The notes under the pieces: model-generated | What the model was told of the DNA's origin: nothing | What the model saw: the letters and a program-made list of their open reading frames with translations, nothing else | The model's database searches: none | Made by a program: the position numbers and the translations under genes | Part shown: positions 25,038-33,624 of the stretch, piece after piece | Layout: every line of letters starts with the position of its first letter | Numbering within the stretch: the first letter of the stretch is position 1 | Assembly: GCA_050013075.1 (NCBI GenBank) | Contig: JBEKFZ010000032.1 | Coordinates: forward strand, 1-41,083 | Direction of reading: 5' to 3' | DNA length: 41,083 nt | Origin: JBEKIK01 sp050013075 | Lineage (GTDB): Bacteria; Planctomycetota; Planctomycetia; Pirellulales; Thermoguttaceae

Positions 25038-25607
25038 CTATTCCTTCACCCGCTCGATGTACGCACCGTTACGGGTGTCGATTTTCACTAGGTCGCCGAT
25101 ATCGACAAAGGCCGGACAGGGGAACTCGGCGCCGGTGTCCATCTTGCAGGGCTTGGTGACATTCGTGGCGGTATTGCCTTTGGCCCCGGGCTCGCAGTAT
25201 TCCACCCGTAAAATGACATGGTTGGGTGGCGTAATGCTGATGGGTTGATTGTTATAAAGGATTATGCTGCAAATCATGCCCTCCTTGAGGTATTTCCAGC
25301 TTTCGTCGACCTGCTGGGCGGTCAATTCGTATTGCTCGTAGGATTCGTTGTCCATGAATATGAAGTGGTCCGTTTGCCGGTAAAGGAATTGGGCCTGAAT
25401 TTCCTCGATTTCGGCGGCCTCAAGACTATCGCCGCTTTTGTAAGTACGGTCCAAAACGGTATCGCGCAACAGGTTCCGCAGCTTGCACTTATAGAGTGCC
25501 TGGCCTTTGCCGGGCTTGACGAAATTGCACTCGATCATCAGATACGGATCGCCTTCGATTTGGACCTTAAGACCCTTGCGAAACTCGCTGGTGTTATAAC
25601 TAGCCAC
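25038..25607 (-). CDS. efp: translation elongation factor P
   Basis: A 189-residue EF-P that relieves ribosome stalling at polyproline stretches. The N-terminal KOW-like domain carries the tip loop FVKPGKGQA with Lys34, the residue that EpmA lysylates. The middle and C-terminal OB domains follow, with the family ending CPAFVDIGDLVKIDTRNGAYIERV (in parts). The start is GTG with AGGA upstream. It heads an operon with epmA and is divergent from epmB, so EF-P and its modifiers may be co-regulated from the 57-nt spacer. Confidence 0.97.
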   Translation of the reverse strand: MASYNTSEFRKGLKVQIEGDPYLMIECNFVKPGKGQALYKCKLRNLLRDTVLDRTYKSGDSLEAAEIEEIQAQFLYRQTDHFIFMDNESYEQYELTAQQVDESWKYLKEGMICSIILYNNQPISITPPNHVILRVEYCEPGAKGNTATNVTKPCKMDTGAEFPCPAFVDIGDLVKIDTRNGAYIERVKE

Positions 25608-25664
25608 GATTGTTATTCCTGTTTTGCTTTCTTATTAAAACTGGTTGTGGTACGATTTTACATT

Positions 25665-26690
25665 ATGCAAAGTTTAGCACTGCAAACTGAATTCATGGAG
25701 GCCCAGTCTGGACCGGCCGAATGGCAAAGGGAATTGGCGTGTGCGGTATGCGATCCAGCCGAATTGTGCCGGCTGGCAGGGTTATCTTCAACGGCAGCCA
25801 AAGCGGCCATGCAAGCTGCCAATGGACTGCCGATCCTGGTTCCTCGACCATATTTAGCCCGAATTCGCCCTGGGGATGCCGATGACCCGCTTCTTTTACA
25901 GGTTTTACCGCGTATGGCCGAACTTGACCAGACACCCGGCTATGCTCCGGATCCGCTGGGTGAAAACGCCGCCCTTTGCGGTCCAGGCCTGCTCTGGAAA
26001 TACCAAAACAGAATCTTGATACTAGCAACTCCTTTATGTGCCGTCCATTGCCGATTTTGTTTTCGGCGGCATTTTCCCTTCGATAAAAGTCCTGAATCCC
26101 CATCAAAGTGGGATGAGGTATTCCGGCTGCTTTATGCAGAGCCCTCGATCCATGAATTGATCCTAAGCGGCGGGGATCCATTGATGCTATCGGATGATCT
26201 GCTTTCACAACTGGTTGCAAAATTTGCCCAAATATCCCATCTTCAAAGGTTGCGAATTCATACCCGAATGCCGGTCGTAATTCCACAGCGGGTATGCAAC
26301 GAGTTGATTTCCTGGATTAAGGAGACAAGATTATCCACCATTATGGTGGTCCATGTGAATCATCCTGCCGAGATCGACGCGGAAGTGGCAGCCGGGTTTG
26401 GTCGGCTGATCGACGCCGGGATCCCAGTCCTGAGTCAAGGGGTATTACTGGCCGGGATAAATGACAATTTGGAAGTGCTGGCGGAATTATACGAACGGTT
26501 GGCCGATCTGCGTGTGATACCGTATTATTTGCATCAATTGGACCCTGTGGCCGGCGCCGCCCATTTCGAAGTGCCGATTTCCAAGGGCAAAGCCCTGATC
26601 GCCGGACTTCGTGCCCGACTTCCCGGCTATGCAGTGCCGCGTTATGTTCGAGAAATCCGCGGCGGGGTGGCAAAGGAAATACTATCTTGA
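25665..26690 (+). CDS. epmB: EF-P-associated L-lysine 2,3-aminomutase
   Basis: A 341-residue radical-SAM enzyme that turns (S)-alpha-lysine into (R)-beta-lysine for EF-P. The cluster-binding motif is C125-x3-C129-x2-C132 (CAVHCRFCFRRHFPF). LSGGDPLM, RLRIHTRMPVVIP, YYLHQLDPVAGAAHF and the C-terminal GYAVPRYVREIRGG match EpmB/YjeK closely. The length fits the E. coli-type EpmB and not the longer clostridial aminomutases. The frame is open far upstream (to 25218) but that part is antisense to efp; the ATG at 25665 fits the family's N-terminus. Confidence 0.94.
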   Translation: MQSLALQTEFMEAQSGPAEWQRELACAVCDPAELCRLAGLSSTAAKAAMQAANGLPILVPRPYLARIRPGDADDPLLLQVLPRMAELDQTPGYAPDPLGENAALCGPGLLWKYQNRILILATPLCAVHCRFCFRRHFPFDKSPESPSKWDEVFRLLYAEPSIHELILSGGDPLMLSDDLLSQLVAKFAQISHLQRLRIHTRMPVVIPQRVCNELISWIKETRLSTIMVVHVNHPAEIDAEVAAGFGRLIDAGIPVLSQGVLLAGINDNLEVLAELYERLADLRVIPYYLHQLDPVAGAAHFEVPISKGKALIAGLRARLPGYAVPRYVREIRGGVAKEILS

Positions 26691-26742
26691 TCGAAAAAGG
26701 AAGGAATATTACTCACAAAGTCATAAGACGGAAAACTAGACT

Positions 26743-27432
26743 ATGTGCGGACGATTCTCACTACGCGCCCGTAATGCCGCAATACTGGCCGAGTACTTTG
26801 ACATTGCCGATGTGCCGTTACTGAAGGCCCGGTATAACATAGCGCCCGGTCAGCCGGCGCCTGTGGTGCGTTTAAAACCAGGCCAGACCAACACACGGCG
26901 CGAACTGATTTTGTTGCGCTGGGGGCTAATACCCGGTTGGGCCAAAGATCAGTCCATCGGCAATCGGATGATCAACGCCCGGGCCGAATCGCTGGCCCAA
27001 AAGCCCGCATTTCGCGCTGCTCTGCGCCGGAGGCGATGCCTGATTGCGGCCGACGGATTTTACGAATGGCAAGGGATCGGGCGGTCAAGGCAGCCGTATT
27101 ATATCCGCTTTCGCGATGATCGGCCCTTTGCCTTTGCCGGTTTGTGGGAGAGTTGGGAAGGCCCGGACCATACGGCGATCGATTCGTGCACTATAATCAC
27201 CACCGCAGCCGGCGAGTTGATCCGTCCCATCCACGACCGCATGCCCGTTATCCTGCCGCCGGAAGCCTACGATGTTTGGCTCGATCCGGCAGTGGAAAAC
27301 TTCGAGAAAATCACCGCATTGTTGGTTCCTTTTTCCAGCCGGGAAATGGAGGTCTACCCGGTAAATACGCTGGTAAACAAAGCCTCGCACGACGGGCCGG
27401 ATTGCGTTGAACCTTTGAAAAATTTATTTTAA
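26743..27432 (+). CDS. SOS response-associated peptidase (SRAP/YedK/HMCES family)
   Basis: A 229-residue SRAP protein that forms a stable crosslink with abasic sites in single-stranded DNA, shielding them. Cys2 (after Met removal the reactive N-terminal residue) opens MCGRFSL. Asn32 in ARYNIAPGQ, Glu108 in DGFYEW and His164 in IHDRMPVIL complete the active site. It starts 52 nt after epmB and is followed closely by a small membrane protein; no LexA box was recognised upstream. Confidence 0.94.
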   Translation: MCGRFSLRARNAAILAEYFDIADVPLLKARYNIAPGQPAPVVRLKPGQTNTRRELILLRWGLIPGWAKDQSIGNRMINARAESLAQKPAFRAALRRRRCLIAADGFYEWQGIGRSRQPYYIRFRDDRPFAFAGLWESWEGPDHTAIDSCTIITTAAGELIRPIHDRMPVILPPEAYDVWLDPAVENFEKITALLVPFSSREMEVYPVNTLVNKASHDGPDCVEPLKNLF

Positions 27433-27460
27433 ACAAAAAGCGAAAGATTCGGCATTTTCC

Positions 27461-28015
27461 ATGGATATTCTATTTGAAAACCCCTGGCGGATCATATTCA
27501 TCGGCATTGTTATCGAGGCCGTGTTGGGCATTGTGTTGTTTCGCACCGGCCGGGGAGCGCTGCTTTGGGCGATGCTCGGCGTATTGGCATTAACGCTGCT
27601 GGGCGTGGCCATCGAGCGGCTGGTGGTCACCGAAAGGGAACGCGTGGAAATGACTCTGGACGGGATAACCGCCGCCCTGGAAGCCAACGATCTGAAGCGC
27701 GTGCTGAGTTACGTCGCTCCGGAGGCCGTCAAAACACGCAACCGCGCGGCCTGGGCCATGGGACGCATCGAAGTCCAATCCGCCCGAATTTATAGACTGG
27801 AAATAACCGTCAACCGGCTGACAAGCCCGATGACGGCCAAGGCCGCTTTCTCCGGGTACATCTCATATCGCGACAGGCAGGGGGAAATTCCCTACAACAA
27901 TTACGGTTCCAGATTTGTCGCGGACCTGCGCAAGCAGGGCGATGTATGGGTCGTGACCGGACACGTCGAAGAGCAAGAGGCGGAGGGAAAAGACCGAGTG
28001 ATAAATACGGAGTGA
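27461..28015 (+). CDS. small membrane-anchored protein, NTF2-like soluble part
   Basis: A 184-residue protein with two N-terminal membrane helices (about 9-28 and 34-55) and a soluble domain of ~125 residues (LDGITAALEANDLKRVLSYV near the start). The pattern of one long helix and later beta strands resembles NTF2-like domains; this is a structural impression only. It begins 28 nt after the SRAP gene in the same direction. The stop is directly followed by a 7-nt tandem array. Confidence 0.65.
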   Translation: MDILFENPWRIIFIGIVIEAVLGIVLFRTGRGALLWAMLGVLALTLLGVAIERLVVTERERVEMTLDGITAALEANDLKRVLSYVAPEAVKTRNRAAWAMGRIEVQSARIYRLEITVNRLTSPMTAKAAFSGYISYRDRQGEIPYNNYGSRFVADLRKQGDVWVVTGHVEEQEAEGKDRVINTE

Positions 28016-28090
28016 AGTGGAGAGTGGAGAGTGGAGAGTGGAGAGTGGAGAGTGGAGAGTGAAGAGTGGAGAGTGGGGAGTGGCGAGTGA
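28016..28090 (+). repeat. gagagtg heptamer array (about 10 units)
   Basis: The longest tandem array in the window: seven near-perfect gagagtg/gtggaga units, then three diverged ones. It lies immediately after the stop of the small membrane protein gene. Confidence 0.9.
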
Positions 28091-28105
28091 AGGATGGGCA
28101 AACAA

Positions 28106-28462
28106 TCAAGCGCTTTTAGATTTGATTTCGAGTAGGGATGCCTTTTTTTTGTCATGCGGCAGGCGGTCGGGATTAGGCATAAGAATGTTTTTTGCCAGGT
28201 AACAAGAAATCGCAATCCAGGCGACGGCGGCGCATTGCATCATGCCTAAATAAAACGGATGGAAAGCCGGCCGGCGTGCAATGGAGTAAAAAGTCCATTG
28301 GCTGGCATCTTCCCAGCCGTCAACGGTCCTCCGCCAAGAGGTTTGTACCCTGGGCTGATCGTTCGAGGCGGCATTTTGCAATGGAATTTCGCTAGCCAGC
28401 CAGCCAAGAGCTAATAATATCGCCAAAATCCAGCCGATTCGTTGCACGGCATTGCCCTTCAC
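28106..28462 (-). CDS. hypothetical two-helix membrane protein
   Basis: A 118-residue protein with hydrophobic segments at about 8-26 and 75-95, a soluble loop between them containing WRRTVDGWEDASQW, and a basic tail. The WRRTxDGWE motif looks conserved in planctomycete small proteins (recollection, not checked). The GTG start at 28462 has no clear ribosome binding site, so the exact 5' end is unsure. It converges with the gene at 27461. Confidence 0.5.
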   Translation of the reverse strand: MKGNAVQRIGWILAILLALGWLASEIPLQNAASNDQPRVQTSWRRTVDGWEDASQWTFYSIARRPAFHPFYLGMMQCAAVAWIAISCYLAKNILMPNPDRLPHDKKKASLLEIKSKSA

Positions 28463-28642
28463 AACACGATATGGCAGACGTTGATTCCGCCGGCGTTATG
28501 TCCTGGAAAAGTAGTGTGAAAACACCTAAACACTCATAAACACAACAAATAAAGGCAATTCTCAAGCCGGGCATGATCGAGATAAGGGAGCAGATCACAA
28601 ACGATTGCCGCATAACCAGTTAACTAACTTAAGCAAGATGTA

Positions 28643-28860
28643 CTAGCCAATCGCGGCGTGGCCGAGAGACAACACGTCTTCGTTGGCACTGTTGCATATT
28701 TGCATCACGCCATTGAAATCTGAACGGCAAATGCCGGCATATTCCTCGTATTCTTTCACTTGCCAATAATGGGTTTTGCCTAGTTGTATATTGTGTTCTA
28801 CAGTTTCATGTGTGCGTATGCTGTATTCTCCGGGTAGACACAGAGTAGGGAGGCGATTGA
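28643..28860 (-). pseudogene. start-less coding remnant
   Basis: The 28463-28917 gap appears empty at first sight. On the minus strand a frame with protein-like composition runs to a TAG at 28643-28645 and includes RLPTLCLPGEYSIRTH, QLGKTHYWQVKEYEEYAG and SANEDVLSLGHAAIG. It has no ATG or credible GTG/TTG upstream before the frame enters the HDOD gene's start region. I read it as the 3' end of a lost gene; the family is not recognised. Confidence 0.35.
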
Positions 28861-28917
28861 ATTGGACACAAGTCGCCCCCCCCTTCTTCAGTCTTACTTT
28901 TGTGGGGTATCTAAATT

Positions 28918-29835
28918 ATGACAAATGTATCCTTACCTAAGTTGGAATTGAAAAAAATTCTTTCCATAGCCCAATTGCCCGGTCTTCCGCAAAGTGCTAT
29001 TCGACTTCTAGAACTCTCCCAGGATCCCTCAAATGGACCTGCCGAATTTGCGGTTCCCATCGAGGTCGATCCGGGCTTGACCGGACAAGTATTGCGATTT
29101 GTGAATTCTTCTTATTTTGGTTTTGCCCGAGAGATTTCCAGCATCAAGATGGCAATCACCTTGGTGGGCATCCGCACCATCAAGAACTTCTCTCTTTGGA
29201 GCGCCGTGTTTAGTTTGATGTCGAATCCCAAATGCGGGCCGTTCGATTTGAAAAGTTTATGGCAGGATTCCCTGCGCCGCGCATTGTTTGCCAGGGCGCT
29301 GGCCAAAATGTTAGGCATGAAGGAAGCCGAGGATACATTTGCAGCAGCCTTGTTGCAGGACATGGCTATACCGATTTTGGCCAAGGAATCGCCGCAGTTA
29401 TACGTGAAATTATTGGAATCGCGCAAGCAAGGCCAGATTCGGCTTTCTTCGTTGGAAAACCAGATTTTCGGTTGGAATCACGCCCAAGCGGGCGGCATGA
29501 TGGCCCGGCATTGGAATCTTCCCGACGATTTCGCCAGCTTGATCGAAAATCACACGGCAACTGAAAAATCCATCGAGCAATCCCACGAAGCTCCGGACAA
29601 GGCGGCCGTTGCCATGTCGGCCCTTTTACCTGCTATTGCCGATCCGGTTTGGACGGAATGTCAGCAATTCGAGTCGTATTACGAAAAAATCATACCTGGC
29701 AACAGCCCCACGATAATGGAATTGATGGGCCAGATCGACCGGGAATTTGAGCACTTGGCCCCGATTATGAAAATTAGTATGCCTGCAAAATCCTTGGTAG
29801 ATCTTTACAATGAGGTAACAGCTTCAGCAGTGTAA
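28918..29835 (+). CDS. HDOD-domain protein
   Basis: A 305-residue protein. The HDOD domain (HD-related output domain without the metal-binding HD residues) covers about 15-215: LPGLPQSAIRLLELSQDP, VDPGLTGQVLRFVNSSYFGF, ISSIKMAITLVGIRTIKNF and LLQDMAIPIL. The last ~90 residues are helical without a known output domain. HDOD proteins act in signalling linked with chemotaxis, c-di-GMP or stress responses; the role here is unknown. It stands alone. Confidence 0.9.
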   Translation: MTNVSLPKLELKKILSIAQLPGLPQSAIRLLELSQDPSNGPAEFAVPIEVDPGLTGQVLRFVNSSYFGFAREISSIKMAITLVGIRTIKNFSLWSAVFSLMSNPKCGPFDLKSLWQDSLRRALFARALAKMLGMKEAEDTFAAALLQDMAIPILAKESPQLYVKLLESRKQGQIRLSSLENQIFGWNHAQAGGMMARHWNLPDDFASLIENHTATEKSIEQSHEAPDKAAVAMSALLPAIADPVWTECQQFESYYEKIIPGNSPTIMELMGQIDREFEHLAPIMKISMPAKSLVDLYNEVTASAV

Positions 29836-30237
29836 ACAGTGAGAAATTGAGGTTCGCGGTAAACATGGAGCCACGCGGCTGGGTCCTAATGCCACCAGGC
29901 AGGGGAGCTTTTTCGCGCGGCTCGCTTTGTTAATGGAAAAAAACTTTATTTGGCGGCAAGACGTAGTGAAGAATTATCGACCCCGGGAATGTCCACTTAA
30001 CGGATGAACTCGATTACCTTGCGTTAATACCTGTAATTCCGATAATTTCAGCTCAAACTGAATCAAAGTTTTGGGATTTACCGTTGTAATGAATAGAATG
30101 AGATGGAAGGGCCGGAATGATTTTGGTATTTGCATGAAAAGGGCTATATTCCGCATTGGAATCAGTTGAAGCGTCCGGCCTCTTGTTGGTCGGCCTTCGA
30201 TAATTGACAGTGCGACTTTCCCTTGGAGTGTACGATC
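29836..30237. other. intergenic, no gene recognised
   Basis: About 400 nt between the HDOD and TPR genes. There is a GC-rich, possibly folded stretch at 29868-29925 (AGCC/GGCT and GAGC/GCTC pairings), then AT-rich DNA. I match it to no known riboswitch. Confidence 0.4.
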
Positions 30238-30759
30238 GTGAACGTCCGAAATTACATCCGCCGCGGTAAAATCGAAAACGAGGCCGAGGGCTATCTGGAA
30301 CTGGGCATGGCCCAACAGGCGCTTTCCGCTCTTTCTCGACTGGGAGACCCGTCCGAGCTCGATTCCAACGGCTCTTACATCCTGGGCGAATCATTGCGTT
30401 CCCTGAAGCGATTCGAGGAGGCCATCGAACCGTTGCGCCGCGCGGCCGAAACCGCGAGCAACAACCTCCAGGCGCTTTTAGCGCTAGGGTGGTGTTACAA
30501 ACGAATCGGCCGCCTGGATTTGGCCATTAATACCCTGGAACAGGCCTTGGCAGTCGAACCCGGCGAGCCGCTTTTGCGTTATAATCTGGCTTGTTATTTC
30601 AGTCTGGCGGGCAACAAGAATCGCGCGTTGCGTTATCTGTCCCAGACCCTGTCGGCCTCGCCGGACTACCGCCGGCTGATCGACGACGAACCCGACTTCA
30701 ATCCTATCCGTCACGACCCCGAATTCCAATCTCTTTGCCGGAAAGTGAATGGACCGTAG
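30238..30759 (+). CDS. tetratricopeptide-repeat protein
   Basis: A 173-residue soluble protein from GTG 30238 (GGAG about 9 nt upstream; a TTG at 30223 is also in frame). It has three to four TPR units: AEGYLELGMAQQALSALSRL, LGESLRSLKRFEEAIEPLRRA, LALGWCYKRIGRLDLAINTLEQAL and YNLACYFSLAGNKNRALRYL. The end (PDYRRLIDDEPDFNPIRHDPEF) is the capping helix common in planctomycete TPR proteins. TPRs mediate protein contacts; the partner is unknown. It converges with the toxin gene, 5 nt apart. Confidence 0.88.
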   Translation: MNVRNYIRRGKIENEAEGYLELGMAQQALSALSRLGDPSELDSNGSYILGESLRSLKRFEEAIEPLRRAAETASNNLQALLALGWCYKRIGRLDLAINTLEQALAVEPGEPLLRYNLACYFSLAGNKNRALRYLSQTLSASPDYRRLIDDEPDFNPIRHDPEFQSLCRKVNGP

Positions 30760-30764
30760 GAAAT

Positions 30765-31028
30765 CTACCCAAAAAAACGCTCGTAATCACCGTGTCCGCC
30801 GATCCAAAACCAAGTAACCGTATCTCCTTTCATGACACCGATTGCACGATATGCGAGCGACACGCGCACCGACCAAATCCCTTCCTCATCGTTGATGCAT
30901 TTGAAATGCAATGACGGGTGAAAAGGATTTCGTGCCCATAAGAGGTATGCTTTTTTCACATGTTGCTTGATATCTTTTTCAAGCTTTGCATAATCCGTCT
31001 AAAATGACGGCAGGGTGGCGGATTTCAT
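30765..31028 (-). pseudogene. ParE/RelE-type toxin with an in-frame amber codon
   Basis: The ATG at 31026-31028 overlaps the antitoxin stop (ATGA). The frame reads MKSATLPSF, then TAG at 30999-31001 (codon 10), then continues in the same frame as TDYAKLEKDIKQHVKKAYLLW, NPFHPSLHFKCI, IWSVRVSLAYRAIG and DTVTWFWIGGHGDYERF to a TAG at 30765. Related toxins have Trp in SFW at this place, so TGG to TAG is the simplest change. A GTG at 30957-30959 could restart a 64-residue product lacking the first helix. The toxin is probably inactive. Confidence 0.75.
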
Positions 31029-31255
31029 AGTCTGTTGTAATCCATTGGCTCTGAATGTCCTGCTGCAATTTCTTGTTTAGCCGACCGGGCAGCGGCAATT
31101 AACCCCTTTTGAGTCTTTTGATAAGCCGCTTCCCACAGATCTTCATCTTGCACTTCGGTAATATATTCGCGGAGCCGCTCAACCACCAAGTTTTGTGCGT
31201 TTTCGGGCAATGTTTCCATCATCTTTACTACCGTGGTAATCGCCATGGATGACAT
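31025..31255 (-). CDS. antitoxin partner of the RelE/ParE-type toxin
   Basis: A 76-residue protein from ATG 31255, preceded by an AGGAG box; an upstream in-frame extension to 31297 lacks one. It begins MSSMAITTVVKMMETLPEN and has a helical NLVVERLREYITEVQDEDLWEAAY middle (in parts), typical of antitoxins encoded just before HigB/RelE-like toxins. The stop overlaps the toxin ATG. It would bind and neutralise the toxin and likely repress its own operon. Confidence 0.7.
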   Translation of the reverse strand: MSSMAITTVVKMMETLPENAQNLVVERLREYITEVQDEDLWEAAYQKTQKGLIAAARSAKQEIAAGHSEPMDYNRL

Positions 31256-31451
31256 GGGTTTAGCTCCTATTTTAAAAAAAGCGGTAAATACCATCAATGT
31301 ACTTTACTATATTATTATAATATGTTTTACGCAACAAGTTTATCGCCGGGCTGAGAAAATCGCCCCGGCGGGTTTGAAAAGGCCGTTGAATAGGCGCTTG
31401 ATATTTCTCATCCGCCCGAGGCCAAAGATTTGCCGGGCTATGTTCCATGAC

Positions 31452-31489
31452 AAAACCGGGGCAGCCGCGCGGCAGCGCGGTTGCCCCGG
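31452..31489 (-). terminator. rho-independent terminator of the BBP7 gene
   Basis: On the minus strand a 15-bp GC-rich stem (31475-31489 with 31456-31470, one G.T pair, 4-nt loop) is followed by TTTT, about 50 nt past the BBP7 stop. Confidence 0.7.
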
Positions 31490-31540
31490 ATGCAATCGAA
31501 GCCCGACCGCCGGTCGCGGCTTTACATATCGAACCTTGTC

Positions 31541-33304
31541 TTAAAAATTGAACCCGATAGTGGCGTAACCGCCGTGCAGGATCAGGTCGCTGTTTCTATC
31601 GATCTCGGCAATGGCGGGAATGTCGACGATGTAGAAGGGAATTTGCGCGTCGGCCAGACCAATGCGGGAAACCGCCACCACGCGATATCCGATTTGCGCG
31701 CTCCACTGACGGGCGAATTTCCAATCCAAGCCCACGTCAACCTGGGTGAGGAAGGAAACGGCGTCGGCCGTGGAATTGACCGGATACGTTCCCTCCACGC
31801 CGCTGTGGCCGGTCGTGGCCACGACGCCGTTGCCCAAGTAGGCCTGGAAATTGTTTGTAATGTAGTCGTCATAGATGCCAATCTTCGGGGACAAATAGAA
31901 ACGCAAGTTGTGGCCCATGTTGTAGCCCAGCTCGAAACCGAGTTGTGGGCCAATAAGGTTGTTGGTAATCTGATCGCTGAGGTAAGCCTCGTACAGGCCG
32001 CCGGCGTCGCCCCAGTTGTGGTAAGGGCCCGGGATCGGTGGTCCAGTTTGAGTAAACGGTCCGGCTAGCGATCCGAAGCGCCATGATTCCTGGAAGCGGA
32101 AATAGCGGACGCCCATTGACCAGCCCAAGTCCCAAGGCGAGTTTTGACCGTAGCACCATTGCCCGCGGACTACATTAATTTCGACGTTGTGGACCTCATC
32201 CCTGCGCCACAGACGATGTTCGGCAGCAAGGTCGAACCAAGCATCGCCGCTCAAGCCTCCGAATTCAATATCGCTGACTCGCAATGGCGTGCCGACTAGA
32301 CCGTAGGGATTGGTGGCACTGACCGGGCTTGTATGACTGACGTAACTGTCGAAATTGCCCAATGTCCAATAGGAGCCTTCCAAGGCCCAATACCCGGCAT
32401 TGCATCCGCAGCAGAATCGCCGGCCAATGCGGACCTCCCCGCCCCAACTCCAACTAAACTGGTCAACCGGAAAATCGTTGTGCGCTAAATTTCCGGTTTC
32501 GTAAGTGATGTATACCTTGTTTGGCCGGTCGCGGGTCATAACCAACGCCGAGATGGACCCATACCACAGCGAAAGCTCGTTGCAACTGCAATCGACGTTG
32601 CCGCAAGCCGATTGCTCGTAGCGATTCACATACGGCTGATATGCGCCGCACTGGCCCGCGTACGGTGCATAACCTTCACAAGCGCCGGAGCATACGGGAC
32701 CGCATTGACCTTGCTCGGCAAGCATCTGGTTCATCACTCCGGAGTTCTGCTGAACAGCGGGCGCAGTCGCCGGCTCGTAGACTCTTTGCGTTGCCGGAAC
32801 CTGGATGGCGGGAGTCGGTTGCGGAACAGGCATGACCGACGGAACAGTCATGATCGGTTGGGAAGTGATAGGCTGGGTTGCCCCCGACTGATCGGCGGCG
32901 GCCGTGTAATACATGGGAGGCGAATATGTGGGTGTGCCATATTGCGGACCCATTTGACCATAAGTGGCCACGGGTTTCATGGGCTGCATTTGCTGGGCCG
33001 CATACGGCTGCATGGGTTGATTTGCATACGGCTGCATGGGTTGATTTGCATACGACTGCATGGGTTGATTTGCATATGGCTGCGTTTGCTGAACCGAGTT
33101 TGACTGCATTGGTCTTTGAGCCACGTAATTCGTCGGTGCGGTATAACCGGCATAAGGCGCCGCATAACCGCCGGAAGGAACCATGCCAGGCGTTTGCTGG
33201 GACATCTGGATCGGATCGGGTGAACCATACAATCCATATTGCCCCAAAGCTATAGTGGCACTGCCCGCCACTAGCAAAGAAATGCATATTCGGAAGAGTT
33301 TCAT
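31541..33304 (-). CDS. BBP7-family outer-membrane beta-barrel protein
   Basis: A 587-residue protein. The signal peptide (MKLFRICISLLVAGSATIALG) is followed by a Gln/Pro/Tyr-rich low-complexity region to about residue 185 with 8-residue tandem repeats. Next is a Cys-rich patch (CGPVCSGACEGY, CGNVDCSCNELSLWYG) and a C-terminal barrel of about 330 residues with alternating aromatic strands, ending in Phe (YATIGFNF) as expected for outer-membrane barrels. This matches the planctomycete BBP7 group. The function is structural or porin-like, not established. An AAGGAG site precedes the ATG and a terminator follows, so it is a single-gene unit. Confidence 0.85.
   Translation of the reverse strand: MKLFRICISLLVAGSATIALGQYGLYGSPDPIQMSQQTPGMVPSGGYAAPYAGYTAPTNYVAQRPMQSNSVQQTQPYANQPMQSYANQPMQPYANQPMQPYAAQQMQPMKPVATYGQMGPQYGTPTYSPPMYYTAAADQSGATQPITSQPIMTVPSVMPVPQPTPAIQVPATQRVYEPATAPAVQQNSGVMNQMLAEQGQCGPVCSGACEGYAPYAGQCGAYQPYVNRYEQSACGNVDCSCNELSLWYGSISALVMTRDRPNKVYITYETGNLAHNDFPVDQFSWSWGGEVRIGRRFCCGCNAGYWALEGSYWTLGNFDSYVSHTSPVSATNPYGLVGTPLRVSDIEFGGLSGDAWFDLAAEHRLWRRDEVHNVEINVVRGQWCYGQNSPWDLGWSMGVRYFRFQESWRFGSLAGPFTQTGPPIPGPYHNWGDAGGLYEAYLSDQITNNLIGPQLGFELGYNMGHNLRFYLSPKIGIYDDYITNNFQAYLGNGVVATTGHSGVEGTYPVNSTADAVSFLTQVDVGLDWKFARQWSAQIGYRVVAVSRIGLADAQIPFYIVDIPAIAEIDRNSDLILHGGYATIGFNF
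33000..33085 (-). repeat. 24-nt coding tandem repeat in the BBP7 gene
   Basis: Three units and a partial fourth, 24 nt each, with two units identical. They code for the 8-residue motif NQPMQPYA/NQPMQSYA. Confidence 0.9.
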
Positions 33305-33624
33305 AACAGACTCCTTTCCCGGGTAACATACAGAATCGATCTACTCGTTAAAAAGCATCGTCTCGGAAAGGCCGACGAATTCGACTAAATACTTTTAAGC
33401 GGAACATTTTAACCGGGTGGATGCCGGATAAATCAACCCGATCAGCATGGTCTAAATTATTTTCGCCGAAACCCCCAACACAATTTCTCAACCTAATCGG
33501 AAAAGTTCAACATCTCCTTCTATAAAATCGCCCTATCCGCAACAGGAAGGTATAGGTAAAATTGTCTGTTTAAATGCCCTCACACCAACTTTTTCCCTTT
33601 TAACACAACTCATTACCAAATAAC
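33305..33624. other. divergent spacer between BBP7 and aroC, no gene
   Basis: 320 nt, AT-rich, with stop codons in all frames. It should contain the promoters of both genes; I cannot name boxes with confidence. Confidence 0.5.

Noticed and set aside
25218..25664. N-terminal extension of the aminomutase frame
   Set aside because: The extension lies antisense to efp; EpmB proteins start at the position matching ATG 25665.
28016..28090. CRISPR array
   Set aside because: The repeats are contiguous 7-mers without spacers, and no cas genes are present.
29868..29925. riboswitch-like GC-rich fold before the TPR gene
   Set aside because: Some short pairings are possible, but no c-di-GMP, cobalamin or other known core could be matched, and it lies 300 nt from the next start.
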